Positions 34,036 through 43,009 of a stretch of 64,000 bases of DNA are shown here, piece after piece. Location: contig CAWFXQ010000012.1 of assembly GCA_963819845.1 (NCBI GenBank), forward strand, positions 1 to 64,000. Reading direction: 5' to 3'. Below the pieces are notes generated by a model that worked only from the letters and a program-made list of their open reading frames with translations, searched no databases and was not told the DNA's origin. A program made the translations under genes and the position numbers. The DNA is from DATAGF01 sp963819845 (GTDB taxonomy: Bacteria > Actinomycetota > Thermoleophilia > Miltoncostaeales > Miltoncostaeaceae). The stretch's first letter is position 1, and every line of letters begins with the position of its first letter.

Positions 34036-34679
34036 TAGGCGCGGAGGTACATCAGGACCGCGAGGACGCGGCGCGAGTCGCTTCCCGTCGAGGGCAGGCC
34101 GAGCTTGGAGAAGACGGTCGAGACGTACTTCTCGACGGCGCGCAGGGTGATGACGAGCGCGTCGGCGATCCCCTGGTTGGAGCGGCCCTCGGCCATCAGC
34201 TCGAGGACCTCGCGCTCGCGCGGGGTCAGGTCGGCGAGGGCGTCGTCCTCGCGGGGCCGCGACAGCAGCGTCAACACGATGATCGGGTCGAGCGCCGAGC
34301 CGCCGGCGGCCACACGGCGCACGGCCTCGATGAACTCGGGCACGTCCCCGATGCGGTCCTTGAGGAGGTATCCGACCCCCTCCGCCGAGCCCGCCAGGAG
34401 CTGCAGGGCGAGGCCCAGCTCGACGTACTGCGACAGCACCAGCACGCCGACGGAGGGGTGCTCCTCGCGGATCCGCAGCGCCGCCTGCAGCCCCTCGTCG
34501 GTGTGGGTGGGCGGCAGGCGGATGTCGAGGATCGCGACGTCGGGCGCCAAGGCGCCCACGCGCGGCAGCAGCTCGTCGGCGCTCTCGCAGGCCGCCGCCA
34601 CCTCGCAGCCCGCCTCCACCAGCAGGCGCGCCACCCCCTCGCGCAGCAGCACGCTGTCCTCGGCGATCACGACGCGCAC
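34035..34679 (-). CDS. NarL/LuxR-family response regulator
   Basis: 214 residues. The receiver domain (VRVVIAEDSVLLREGVARLL...DVAILDIRLPPTHTDEGL, Lys in YLLKDRIGDV) takes a phosphate on Asp from the partner kinase. The LuxR-type helix-turn-helix is LTPREREVLELMAEGRSNQGIADALVITLRAVEKYVSTVFSKLGL. The GTG at 34679 overlaps the kinase stop, so the pair is co-translated. The target genes are not evident; the MMPL transporter next door is a candidate. Confidence 0.93.
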   Translation of the reverse strand: MRVVIAEDSVLLREGVARLLVEAGCEVAAACESADELLPRVGALAPDVAILDIRLPPTHTDEGLQAALRIREEHPSVGVLVLSQYVELGLALQLLAGSAEGVGYLLKDRIGDVPEFIEAVRRVAAGGSALDPIIVLTLLSRPREDDALADLTPREREVLELMAEGRSNQGIADALVITLRAVEKYVSTVFSKLGLPSTGSDSRRVLAVLMYLRA

Positions 34680-36439
34680 GGGATCTCCGCCCTCACGCGC
34701 GTCCCGCCGCCCCGGGGGCTCCACACCTGCAGGCGGCCGTCGAGCGCCTCCACCCGGTCGGCCAGCCCGCGGAGCCCCGAGCCGCGCTCGGTGTCGGCGC
34801 CGCCGGCGCCGTCGTCGGCCACCTCGACCGTGACCTCGACGGCTCCGCGCCGGACCACGACGCTCGCCGACGACGCCCGCGCGTGCTTGCCGACGTTCGC
34901 CAGGCTCTCCGACACGAGGTAGTACGCGGCCACCTCGAGCGGCTCGGGCAGGCGGCGTCCGCCCAGCTCGACGTCCATCCGCACCGGGACCGGGGCGCGG
35001 GCCGCGAGCTGCTCGAGCGCCACCTCAAGCCCGTGGCCACTGACGACCGCGGGGTGCAGCCCGTGTGAGATCTCGCGCAGCTCGCCGAGCGACGTGGCGA
35101 TCTCCCTCCTCGCCTCCGCCAGCCGTGCCCCGGCCTCGGGGTCGGCCGCCATCCGCCCTTCGAGCATGCCGAGCTCGAGGGAGAGCGCGATCAGCCGCTG
35201 CTGGGCCCCGTCGTGGAGGTTGCGCTCGAGGCGCTGGCGCTCCCTCTGCCCCGCCTCGATCACGCGCGCCCGCGACCCCCTCAGCTCCTCCAGCCGCGCC
35301 CGCAGCTCCACCTGCAGTCGCGTGTTCTCGATGGCGATGCCCGCCCCGGCGGTGACCGCCGCGAGCAGCTGGGGGTCGTCGCGAAGCGACGCGTCGTGGA
35401 CGAGCGCGGCGACGCGGGAGCCGTCGCGGTCGATCTCGGTGACGGCGCGCCCGGCGCCCGGCGCCGGGACCTCGGCGACCCGCCCGTCGAGATCGGCGTA
35501 GCAGCCGAACTCGGGCAGCCAGTAGGCGAGCTCCAGGGAGGGGTCGCGCAGCGCGCGCGCGAGGGCGTCGCGCAGCTCCCGCGGGCTCGGCTCGGCGCGG
35601 AGGTCGACGAGCAGGTTGCCCACGGACGCGCGCGCCAGGCGGGCCTCGAACAGGCCGATCAGGAACGCGACGGGCGCGAGGCCGATCGCGAACAGGGTCG
35701 CCCGCTGGATCCAGGGGAAGGCCACCTTGCCCCACGCGCCGTTGGTGAGCAGGAAGGCGATCATCACCAGCGCGATGGCGAACGAGTCGATCAGCAGGGC
35801 GACCCAGAGGCGCCCCGGCCGGCCGGCCGCGCGCCGCCGGAGCGCGAGGACCGCGACCCCGGCCAGCATGCAGGCGCTCATGACGGTGAGCTGGATCCGG
35901 GTGACGATGAGCCCGGCGTCCGGGTCCCCGGCCACCTCGAGCAGGTTGTCGGGGCCGTAGTTGCCGAGCGTCATGTTCAGCACCTGGAGGCCGATCGCGC
36001 AGGCGTAGGTGACCGCGACGATGCCCCGCTCCACGGGGCCGCCGAGACGGCCGCTCGGGTACGCGAGGAAGACGTGGAGGAAGAGCGCCGCCGGGATCAG
36101 GTCGAACGCCTGCCCGAGCGTGTGGAGCGCCGCGGAGTCGGCGAAGTAGAGCGCCGAGAGGAACATCGCCGCGCCCGCCGCGGCCATCAGCGGCCCGAAG
36201 CGGCTCTCGGGACGGCGCCACCAGGCGACGGCGCCGCCGACCGTGTACGTCAGGACGATCCACGCCAGCAGGCCGGCCTGCCACTCGGGCTCGGTCGAGC
36301 GCGCGGTCGTCAGGATCAGGGCGGCGGTGGCCGCCGAGGCCGCGACGCCGGCGGCGCCGAGCCCCCACAGCAGCCACGGCGGGGGCGCATCGAGAATGCT
36401 GGCGCCACCTACCGGCGCGGATTCGGCGCTCGCGGACAC
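34667..36439 (-). CDS. Membrane sensor histidine kinase, HisKA_3 type
   Basis: 590 residues. The N-terminal half has about seven or eight membrane helices (LLWGLGAAGVAASAATAALI, LLAWIVLTYTVGGAVAWW, AAALFLHVFLAYPSGRL). A poorly conserved GAF-like region follows, then the dimerisation/phosphoacceptor helix (RQRLERNLHDGAQQRLIALSLEL; His is the phosphosite) and an HATPase domain (VSESLANVGKHARAS, VADDGAGG, GSGLRGLADRVEALDG). The GTG at 36439 follows GGGAG. It phosphorylates the LuxR-type regulator whose gene overlaps its 3' end. The ligand is unknown. Confidence 0.92.
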   Translation of the reverse strand: MSASAESAPVGGASILDAPPPWLLWGLGAAGVAASAATAALILTTARSTEPEWQAGLLAWIVLTYTVGGAVAWWRRPESRFGPLMAAAGAAMFLSALYFADSAALHTLGQAFDLIPAALFLHVFLAYPSGRLGGPVERGIVAVTYACAIGLQVLNMTLGNYGPDNLLEVAGDPDAGLIVTRIQLTVMSACMLAGVAVLALRRRAAGRPGRLWVALLIDSFAIALVMIAFLLTNGAWGKVAFPWIQRATLFAIGLAPVAFLIGLFEARLARASVGNLLVDLRAEPSPRELRDALARALRDPSLELAYWLPEFGCYADLDGRVAEVPAPGAGRAVTEIDRDGSRVAALVHDASLRDDPQLLAAVTAGAGIAIENTRLQVELRARLEELRGSRARVIEAGQRERQRLERNLHDGAQQRLIALSLELGMLEGRMAADPEAGARLAEARREIATSLGELREISHGLHPAVVSGHGLEVALEQLAARAPVPVRMDVELGGRRLPEPLEVAAYYLVSESLANVGKHARASSASVVVRRGAVEVTVEVADDGAGGADTERGSGLRGLADRVEALDGRLQVWSPRGGGTRVRAEIPCAS

Positions 36440-36527
36440 CGCTCCCACTCTCTGCTGCGGCCGACCGCCGTCGAGCGTGGGGGACCGCGACCCGCGTGTC
36501 AAGCCGGTGCCGCGGCCGCCGTACCGA

Positions 36528-37557
36528 TCAGGGGCGCAGGTCCGCGGCCAGCCCGGCGGCGCCGATCGTCGAGGCGCGGAAGTGCTCCCCGGTCAGGCCG
36601 CGCTGGGTCACGCCCACGAGCCCGCGCGCGCGCCGCATGGCGGCGCGGGACAGGCGCTCGTTGACGCGGAGCTGGGCGGGCGTGAGGCGCACGGAGGCGC
36701 CTCGGGCCCTCGGAGCGGGGGCGACCCTCGTCCGGGAGCGCGGCGGGTCCGGTGCGGGCAGCGCGACCGACGCGACCGACAGCCCCGGGGCGAGCTTGGG
36801 AGCCGTCACCGCGCCGCCGCGCAGGTCGCCGCCCGTGAGCCGTCCGTCGAGGCGGCGCTCGAGGGCCGCGGCACGCCGCAGGGCGGCCTGGGAGATGCGG
36901 CGGTTCTTCAGCAGCTGCCTCCACGAGACGCGCACGCGGCGGGGCGTCGCCGCCCGGCGCGGGGGGGCCACCACCAGCGGCCGGGGCGTCGCGCGGCCGT
37001 CGGCGACGGGCGACCCCGCGCCGGCCAGGCCGACGGCCGGCGCGAACGGGGCGCGCCCCAGCCCGCCGTCGCGCAGGTCGCCGGACACCAGACCCTCGTC
37101 GAGCCAGCGCTGCACCGCCGCGATCCGGCGCAGCGCCGCCTGCGCCATGCGCGAGTCGGCGAGCAGCTTGCGCTGCGTCGGGCCGAGCCGGCGGGCCGCG
37201 CGCGGCGCCGGCGGGGCGGGCCCTGGGCGCAGGCGCGGCGGCACCGCGTCGAGGAAGACGTTCCACGAGGGCTTGGGGCTGAGGTCGGCGCGGCGCAGGC
37301 CCGAGGCCCACTCCGCGTGGTCCTGGGTGTTGAACCACACCGCCAGCCGCACCCGCGGGTTGGCCGCGAGCATTCCGATCGCCTCCCGCAGGTAGGTCGC
37401 CTGGCGCGCCTCGGAGACGTAGGCGCCGCCGCGGGCCGGCGTCGGCCCGGTGCTCCAGCCGAACTCGGTGATCAGGATCGGCAGGCCCGGGCGGACCGCG
37501 TCGAGCTCGGCGATGACCGTGTCGAGGCTCCGGAAGGACGGGATCGCCGTCGTCACG
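36528..37557 (-). pseudogene. Truncated copy of the secreted glycosidase
   Basis: This encodes only the part corresponding to residues about 279-624 of the intact glycosidase at 39166-41040. It keeps the nucleophile region (ITEFGWSTGPTP) and the three C-terminal repeats but lacks the signal peptide, the barrel's first half and the acid/base Glu (WNEPN). Homology stops sharply at 37557, where unrelated sequence begins. The first 498 bases (37060-37557) match the intact copy with one difference, while the rest is clearly diverged. Without its N-terminus it cannot be an exported active enzyme. Confidence 0.8.
37060..37557 (-). repeat. 498-bp near-identical repeat, copy 1
   Basis: Matches 39707-40204 at a constant offset of 2647 bases with one mismatch noted by eye (CCTGG versus CCCGG near 37224). 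Both copies lie inside glycosidase coding sequence in the same orientation. Beyond 37557 the two loci share nothing; below 37060 they are only paralogous. Confidence 0.85.
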
Positions 37558-38138
37558 ACTCCCTCACCCTCGCCGCGCACTCGTCGAGCGGCTCCTCGCC
37601 GATGTCGCTGATGAAGCAGCGGATCTGGGCGACCCTCAGGCCGCCGGGTACCTCAGGACGGAGAAAGTCGAGGTGGATCCCGATGCCGGGGTAAGAGAAG
37701 TCGCAGTTGAGCGAGTCCGGCTCGCCGTGGCAGTCGTCGGGAACCGCGGGCAGCGGGAAGATCGGATCGATGGGTCCCTGCAGGTCGGTGGACGCCGCCG
37801 TGCTGATCCGGGAGTCCTCGAGGGAGTAGAGTTCATCGGCCTGCCAGGCATCGAAGACCGCCAGGGCCGCGGTCCGGCCCGGCTCGAGCGTCCCCGCGTC
37901 ACCGGCGGCCCGCGGCGAGGCTCGGTGGCAGGTCCCCTCCGCCGGCATGGCCCCGCCCTCGACCAGCACGGGGAGGACCTGGACGTCGCGCGCCAGGGCC
38001 GATAGTCCTCGCCCGGCCGGATGGGGTCCACGTCCATGAAGACGTGATCCCTGCCGAACCGCTCGGTGAGGCGGTCGAACAGCCCCCCGCCGACGCCGGC
38101 GCGTCGTCGCGGCGGTAGCAGATGAAGACGCAGGCCAT
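37553..38138 (-). pseudogene. Broken TIR-domain gene fused to unrecognised C-terminal part
   Basis: The start MACVFICYRRDDAPA and, in the next frame, LFDRLTERFGRDHVFMDVDPIRPGEDY are a bacterial TIR domain. The sequence then jumps to ALARDVQVLPVLVEGGAMPAEG, which normally follows some 35-45 residues later, so the central helix and catalytic Glu region are deleted. At least two frameshifts flank this. The last 110 residues (AVFDAWQADELYSLED...CDFSYPGIGIHLDFL) are unrecognised and read up to the repeat junction at 37557. It looks like a rearranged remnant, not a working gene. Confidence 0.7.
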
Positions 38139-38139
38139 C

Positions 38140-38176
38140 CCGCGACGCTCTCACACGACCCAGCCGGCGCGAAAGA
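38140..38176 (-). repeat. Intergenic element, copy 2
   Basis: CCGCGACGCTCTCACA at 38140-38155 is identical to 31554-31569, and the following GCCGGCGCGAAAGAGGCGGC resembles the hairpin of copy 1, including a GAAGAGG-like loop. It directly abuts the ATG of the broken TIR gene (38138). It may carry promoter or leader function. Confidence 0.5.
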
Positions 38177-38193
38177 GGCGGCCGGTAGCCCCG

Positions 38194-39154
38194 TCAGCGC
38201 GCGGGAGGGGCGACGTCGAACGTGCTGACCCCGAGAGGCGCCTTCGGGTAGCCGCCGGCGAGGTAGGGCCAGACCCGCCAGACGTAGCGGTTGCCCGGCG
38301 CGAGGGTGCGGCGTGGGACGCGTAGCCGCGGGCCGGCGGGAAACGCCGAGAGGACCTTGCGCACCGCCCTGCGCTCGACGGCGAAGAGCTGGAGGTTGTA
38401 GAGCCGCGCCCGGGTGTGCGGGCTCCACGACAGCAGGGGGCGCGCGGAGGTCACCCGGCTGCCGGCGCGGGGCGACAGGCGCCGCGCATGGCGCAGGAGG
38501 CGGCCCACCTTCGGCAGCCCGGCCCGCAGGGCCGGCCCGGCCGGCGCCGCGGAGGGCGGGGCCGCGACGAGGGGGGCCGCGACGAGGGGGGCCGCGACGA
38601 CGTACCCGACGCTCACCGACGCCGCGTTGCCGGCGGCATCGGTGGCCCGCACCGCGAAGGCGCCGGGCCCCGGGCGGTCGGTCGGGAGCCGGGCGCCGTC
38701 GGCGACCGTCCCGACGCAGGTCACCGCCCCCGCGCAGAGGTAGCGCGCGGTCACCGGCTGCCCCGCGGTGTAGACGGCGGCGGCGGACGGCGTGCGGACC
38801 TCGATCGCGGGCGGTGTCCGGTTCGACGACGAAGCTGCGGCGCGTCAGCTCGTCGTCATCGTCGTCATCGTCGTCGTCGCCGCCGCGGCCGTCGAGCGCG
38901 GACAGCACGTGGGGGCCGTCGGCGATCGCCCCGAGCGTCACGACGAGCGGCGAGCGGCCGCGGGCCCAACGGCCATCGTTCAGGCGCCAGCGCACCTGGG
39001 GCCCCTCGCCCGCCGTGATCGTGTAGACCGGCGGCCCCTCGGAGGCGTTCCACGTCTCCCCGTCGGCGCCGGAGATGCCGGGCTCCGCGGACGCGACCAC
39101 GGGGACGGCGAGGGCCGCCAGAACGACGGCGAGCGTAGGCGGGCGCAGGTTCAC
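38194..39154 (-). CDS. Secreted Ig-like protein with Asp tract, frameshifted
   Basis: A signal peptide (MNLRPPTLAVVLAALAVPVVASA) is followed by a beta-rich module (VYTITAGEGPQVRWRLNDG), nine consecutive Asp residues (38852-38878), then an Ig-like region (PPAIEVRTPSAAAVYTAGQPV...FAVRATDAAGNAASVSVGY) and a C-terminal fibronectin-like module ending VSTFDVAPPAR. The frame breaks at 38821-38827 (GTTCGAC); GTCGAC restores FVVDRTPPAIEVRT and a 319-residue protein. It is probably an extracellular binding protein; the ligand is unknown. It lies between the intact glycosidase and the broken TIR gene. Confidence 0.65.
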
Positions 39155-39165
39155 GATCAGTCAGC

Positions 39166-41040
39166 CTACCCCGGCGGCCTCCGCAGGTCCGCCGACAGCT
39201 CGGCGGCCCCGATCGTCGAGGCGCGGAAGTGGACGCCGGTGAGGCCCCGCTCGGCGACCCGCACGAGCCCGCGGGCGCGTCGCAGCGCGGCCCGGGAGAG
39301 CCGCTGGTTCACCCGCAGCTGGGCCGGCGAGAAGCGCACCTTCGCGGAGGGGCGCCGGGGCGCCGCCGCGACCCTGGTCCGGGAGGGCGGCGCGTCGGGC
39401 CCCGGCAGGGTGGCGCGCCGCACCGACAGGCCGGGTGCGAGCTTGGAGGCGGTCACCGCCCCCTCGCGCAGGTCGCCGCCCGTGACGCGGCCGTCGAGCC
39501 GGCGTTCCAGGGCGGCCGCGCGTCGCAGCGCCGCCTGGGACATGCGCCGGTTCGCGAGGAGCCGCTTGCGCGTCACGGGGACCCGGACGGGGGTTGCGGT
39601 CGGCGGGGCGGGCAGCACGACGAGCGGCCTCGGGGCGGCGGGCCCGTCGGCGATCGGCGACCCGTCCCCCGCGAGGGCGACGCCCGAGCCGAACTCGGCG
39701 CGCCCGAGCCCGCCGTCGCGCAGGTCGCCGGACACCAGACCCTCGTCGAGCCAGCGCTGCACCGCCGCGATCCGGCGCAGCGCCGCCTGCGCCATGCGCG
39801 AGTCGGCGAGCAGCTTGCGCTGCGTCGGGCCGAGCCGGCGGGCCGCGCGCGGCGCCGGCGGGGCGGGCCCCGGGCGCAGGCGCGGCGGCACCGCGTCGAG
39901 GAAGACGTTCCACGAGGGCTTGGGGCTGAGGTCGGCGCGGCGCAGGCCCGAGGCCCACTCCGCGTGGTCCTGGGTGTTGAACCACACCGCCAGCCGCACC
40001 CGCGGGTTGGCCGCGAGCATTCCGATCGCCTCCCGCAGGTAGGTCGCCTGGCGCGCCTCGGAGACGTAGGCGCCGCCGCGGGCCGGCGTCGGCCCGGTGC
40101 TCCAGCCGAACTCGGTGATCAGGATCGGCAGGCCCGGGCGGACCGCGTCGAGCTCGGCGATGACCGTGTCGAGGCTCCGGAAGGACGGGATCGCCGTCGT
40201 CACGGTCGGCCCCGACGCGGGATAGAGGTGCTGGGCGAACGCGTCGGCCGGAGGGTGGTGGCGCGCCAGGCCGCGGATGAACGTGGTGACGCCGGTCGCG
40301 CCGCTGGGCGGGTTGTCGGAGTTGTTGGGCCCGCCGCCGGCGCCGATCACCCACGCCCCGGGCTGGACGGACTTCACCGAGGCGTAGGCCAGGGTCAGCA
40401 GGCCGGCGTAGATGTCGGGCGACACCGGCGTGTGGCGGCCGCGCGAGTCGGTCTTCCACTGCGGCATCAGGAAGCGGGAGAAGTTCGGCTCGTTCCAGGC
40501 CTGGAACATCTCGACCGGCCCGTGCGCCAGACCCAGGCGGTCGCGGGTGGCGCCGTCGTAGTGCCGGGCCAGGGCCGTCATGAAGGCGGCGTAGTCGTTC
40601 CCGCCGGGCGCCCACTGGGGCCCGCGGCCGCCGTTTGCCCACGGCGGCGAGCGATAGACGTTGAGGATGGCCGCGATGCCCCGCCGGGTGAGGCTGTGAA
40701 CGATGCGGTCGTAGCGCGACCACCGGTAGGCCGCGTCGTTGGGGTCGGCGCCGGCCGCGGGCCGGGAGGGGGCGACCTGGTCCCAGAGCACGTCCACCCG
40801 CGTGACGCGGACGTCGGTCGAGTCGATCAGGTCCAGCCGGGCCTCGAGGCCGGACTCCGGAGCCACGGCGAGGAAGTCGTCCTGGAGGGACAGGGTGAGG
40901 CCCGGCGGCAGCACGTCGCCCGGGGCGCCGAGGGCCGCCGGCGCCGCGGCCGTCATCAGGGCGGCGGCGGTCGCGAGCAGCGTCGGGAGCCGGCGACCGG
41001 CGCGGGGCCCGGTCCTCGTCTCCTCTCCACGGCGAGGCAC
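39166..41040 (-). CDS. Secreted glycoside hydrolase (clan A-like) with three C-terminal repeats
   Basis: 624 residues. A signal peptide (LPTLLATAAALMTAAAPAALG) precedes a TIM-barrel glycosidase with acid/base Glu in FQAWNEPNFSRF and nucleophile Glu in PILITEFGWSTGP, typical of clan GH-A families such as GH39 or GH5. From about residue 385 come three degenerate repeats of about 75 residues, each with a core like SQAALRRAAALERRLDG followed by GLxxGDLRxG and a KLAPGL-like end. The substrate is unknown. Part of the gene is duplicated in the truncated copy at 36.5-37.6 kb. Confidence 0.85.
   Translation of the reverse strand: MPRRGEETRTGPRAGRRLPTLLATAAALMTAAAPAALGAPGDVLPPGLTLSLQDDFLAVAPESGLEARLDLIDSTDVRVTRVDVLWDQVAPSRPAAGADPNDAAYRWSRYDRIVHSLTRRGIAAILNVYRSPPWANGGRGPQWAPGGNDYAAFMTALARHYDGATRDRLGLAHGPVEMFQAWNEPNFSRFLMPQWKTDSRGRHTPVSPDIYAGLLTLAYASVKSVQPGAWVIGAGGGPNNSDNPPSGATGVTTFIRGLARHHPPADAFAQHLYPASGPTVTTAIPSFRSLDTVIAELDAVRPGLPILITEFGWSTGPTPARGGAYVSEARQATYLREAIGMLAANPRVRLAVWFNTQDHAEWASGLRRADLSPKPSWNVFLDAVPPRLRPGPAPPAPRAARRLGPTQRKLLADSRMAQAALRRIAAVQRWLDEGLVSGDLRDGGLGRAEFGSGVALAGDGSPIADGPAAPRPLVVLPAPPTATPVRVPVTRKRLLANRRMSQAALRRAAALERRLDGRVTGGDLREGAVTASKLAPGLSVRRATLPGPDAPPSRTRVAAAPRRPSAKVRFSPAQLRVNQRLSRAALRRARGLVRVAERGLTGVHFRASTIGAAELSADLRRPPG
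39707..40204 (-). repeat. 498-bp near-identical repeat, copy 2
   Basis: The partner of 37060-37557, lying inside the intact glycosidase (residues about 279-445). The high identity of this segment, compared with the much lower similarity of the flanking paralogous sequence, points to recent recombination or gene conversion, or to an assembly artefact. Confidence 0.85.
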
Positions 41041-41145
41041 GGGTCGCAGAATCTCACGTTGGAGGCCGATCGCCTACGTGTTCCACCGCCTCCGTAACCG
41101 AACCGATACAACTTGGCGAATGCGATTGGCCCGCCGTGCCCCCGC

Positions 41146-42144
41146 CTACCCCCCGATCAGGCTCATGGGACGGCCCGTGTAGGTCCAGGCCGGGTCGGCC
41201 ATGCCGTGGCCGGGGCCCTTGCCGAGCACGGCCTCGCGCACGATCGCCTCGATGTCGTCGTCGGTCGCGCCCGCGCGCAGGGGGCCGCGCAGGTCGGTCT
41301 CGGTCTCGGCGAACAGGCAGGTGCGCAGCTGGCCGTCGGCGGTCAGCCGCAGGCGGTCGCAGCTGGCGCAGAAGGGCTCGGTGACCGACGAGACGAACTG
41401 CAGCATCCCGGCGCCGTCGGCGAAGCGCCAGCTCGTGCCGGTGGCCGACGCCCGCTCCGGGGCCATCGGCAGCAGCGGCCAGCGGGCGCCGATCATCTCG
41501 CGCAGCTCCTCGCCCGAGAGCACCGCCTCGCGGGTCCACTCGCGCGGCGCGTCGAGGGGCATGACCTCGATGAAGCGCACGACGTAGGGCCGGCGGCGGG
41601 CGAGCCCGGCGAGCGGGAGGACGTCGGGCTCGCTGATCCCCCGCAGCGCGACCGCGTTGACCTTGATCGGCCGCAGCGAGCGGTGGCGCTCGCAGGCGGC
41701 CAGGCCCTCCAGCACCCGGTCGAGGTCCCGGCGGCGGGTGAGCATGGCGAAGCGCTCGGGGTCGAGCGAGTCGATGCTCACGTTGACCCGGTGCAGGCCG
41801 TTGGCCACCAGGGCGTCCACGGCGCCCGCGAGCAGCACGCCGTTCGAGGTCATCGCCACCTCGCGCACGCCGGGGACGGCGGTGATGCGCCCGATCAGCG
41901 CCGGCAGGCCGGGCCGCACCAGCGGCTCGCCGCCCGTGACCCGGATCTCACTGATGCCCAGCCGCGCGACGAGCCCGACCATGCGGACGAGCTCGTCGTC
42001 GGTGAGCAGCTCCTGCCGCGGCAGCCACTGCATCCCCTCGGCGGGCATGCAGTAGCGGCAGCGGAGGTTGCACCGGTCGGTGACCGAGAGTCGCAGCGAC
42101 CGGTGCGTCCGCCCGAAGCCGTCGGTGAGCGGTGGCGGGCTCAT
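41146..42144 (-). CDS. moaA: GTP 3',8-cyclase MoaA
   Basis: 332 residues. This radical-SAM enzyme starts molybdenum-cofactor synthesis from GTP. The SAM cluster is Cys25-x3-Cys29-x2-Cys32 (DRCNLRCRYCMP). The second cluster is in PFCASCDRLRLTADGQLRTC and the protein ends SLIGG, the conserved Gly-Gly. RVTGGEPLVRPGL is intact. It starts 19 bases after the CoxM-like gene on the same strand, so it may be read through from the cox operon, whose enzyme needs this cofactor. Confidence 0.95.
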   Translation of the reverse strand: MSPPPLTDGFGRTHRSLRLSVTDRCNLRCRYCMPAEGMQWLPRQELLTDDELVRMVGLVARLGISEIRVTGGEPLVRPGLPALIGRITAVPGVREVAMTSNGVLLAGAVDALVANGLHRVNVSIDSLDPERFAMLTRRRDLDRVLEGLAACERHRSLRPIKVNAVALRGISEPDVLPLAGLARRRPYVVRFIEVMPLDAPREWTREAVLSGEELREMIGARWPLLPMAPERASATGTSWRFADGAGMLQFVSSVTEPFCASCDRLRLTADGQLRTCLFAETETDLRGPLRAGATDDDIEAIVREAVLGKGPGHGMADPAWTYTGRPMSLIGG

Positions 42145-42163
42145 GACGACATGTGTATCGCGC

Positions 42164-43009
42164 CTACCGGGAAAGCGCCTCCTCCACGGCCCGGCCGGTG
42201 AGGACCCGTGCCAGGTGGCGGCGGAAGTCCGCGCTCGCCCAGGTGTCGCTGGGCGGGTCGGTCCCCTCGTCGGCCTTGGCGGCGGCTGTCGCCACCGCGT
42301 CGCGCGGGGCGCCGGCCAGGGCCGACTCGACCGCCGTGGCCCGCAGCGGTGTCTGGCCCATGTTGGCGAGCCCGATGCGCGCGCCCTCGATCGAGCCGTT
42401 CCGGGCGCCCACCAGGACGGCGACGCCCACCGTGGGCCAGTCGAGCGCCCGCTGGCGGAACTTGATGTAGCTCCACCCCGCGTTGCCGACCTTCGGCACC
42501 CGCACCTCGGTGATGATCTCGTCCTCGGCCAGCGCGGTGTCGAAGAACCCCCGGAAGAAGTCCCCCGCGTCGATCGTGCGCTCGCCGTTCGGCCCGCGCG
42601 CGACGATGACGGCGTCGAGGGTGACGGAGACCGTCGGCTGGTCTGACGCGGGGTCGGCGTGGGCCAGCGACCCCCCGATGGTGCCCATGTGGCGGACCTG
42701 GGGGTCGCCCACCAGGCCGGCCGCGTGGGCGACGAGCGGGCAGTGCTGCCGGGCCAGCGGGTCGTTGTGGAGGTCGTGGTGGCGAGTGAGCGCGCCGATG
42801 GCCAGATGGTCGCCCCCGTCGCGGACCCCGCGCAGCTCGGAGAGCCGGCGGATGTCGATCAGCGTGCCCGGCCGGGCGAGGCGCAGCTTCATCAGCGGCA
42901 GCAGGCTGTGGCCGCCGGCGAGCAGCTTCGCGTCCTCCTTGGTGCGCAGCAGCTCGAGGGCGTGGTCGACCGATTCGGCGACCTCGTAGTCGAAAGCGGA
43001 CGGGATCAT
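42164..43009 (-). CDS. coxM: CO-dehydrogenase-type medium (FAD) subunit
   Basis: 281 residues. It binds FAD and passes electrons from the Fe-S subunit onward. The two FAD motifs are LLAGGHSLLPLMKLRLARP and TIGGSLAHADPASDQP. The CO-dehydrogenase C-terminal domain follows (FRQRALDWPTVGVAVLVGAR). The ATG at 43009 overlaps the coxL stop by 4 nt (ATGA). The genes run S-L-M here, with moaA after. Confidence 0.93.
   Translation of the reverse strand: MIPSAFDYEVAESVDHALELLRTKEDAKLLAGGHSLLPLMKLRLARPGTLIDIRRLSELRGVRDGGDHLAIGALTRHHDLHNDPLARQHCPLVAHAAGLVGDPQVRHMGTIGGSLAHADPASDQPTVSVTLDAVIVARGPNGERTIDAGDFFRGFFDTALAEDEIITEVRVPKVGNAGWSYIKFRQRALDWPTVGVAVLVGARNGSIEGARIGLANMGQTPLRATAVESALAGAPRDAVATAAAKADEGTDPPSDTWASADFRRHLARVLTGRAVEEALSR

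Noticed and set aside
38852..38878. Short tandem GTC/ATC repeat as a CRISPR-like or phase-variation tract
   Set aside because: It encodes nine Asp residues within the secreted protein using mixed GAC/GAT codons; there are no spacers and the unit is three bases, so it is simply a poly-Asp tract.
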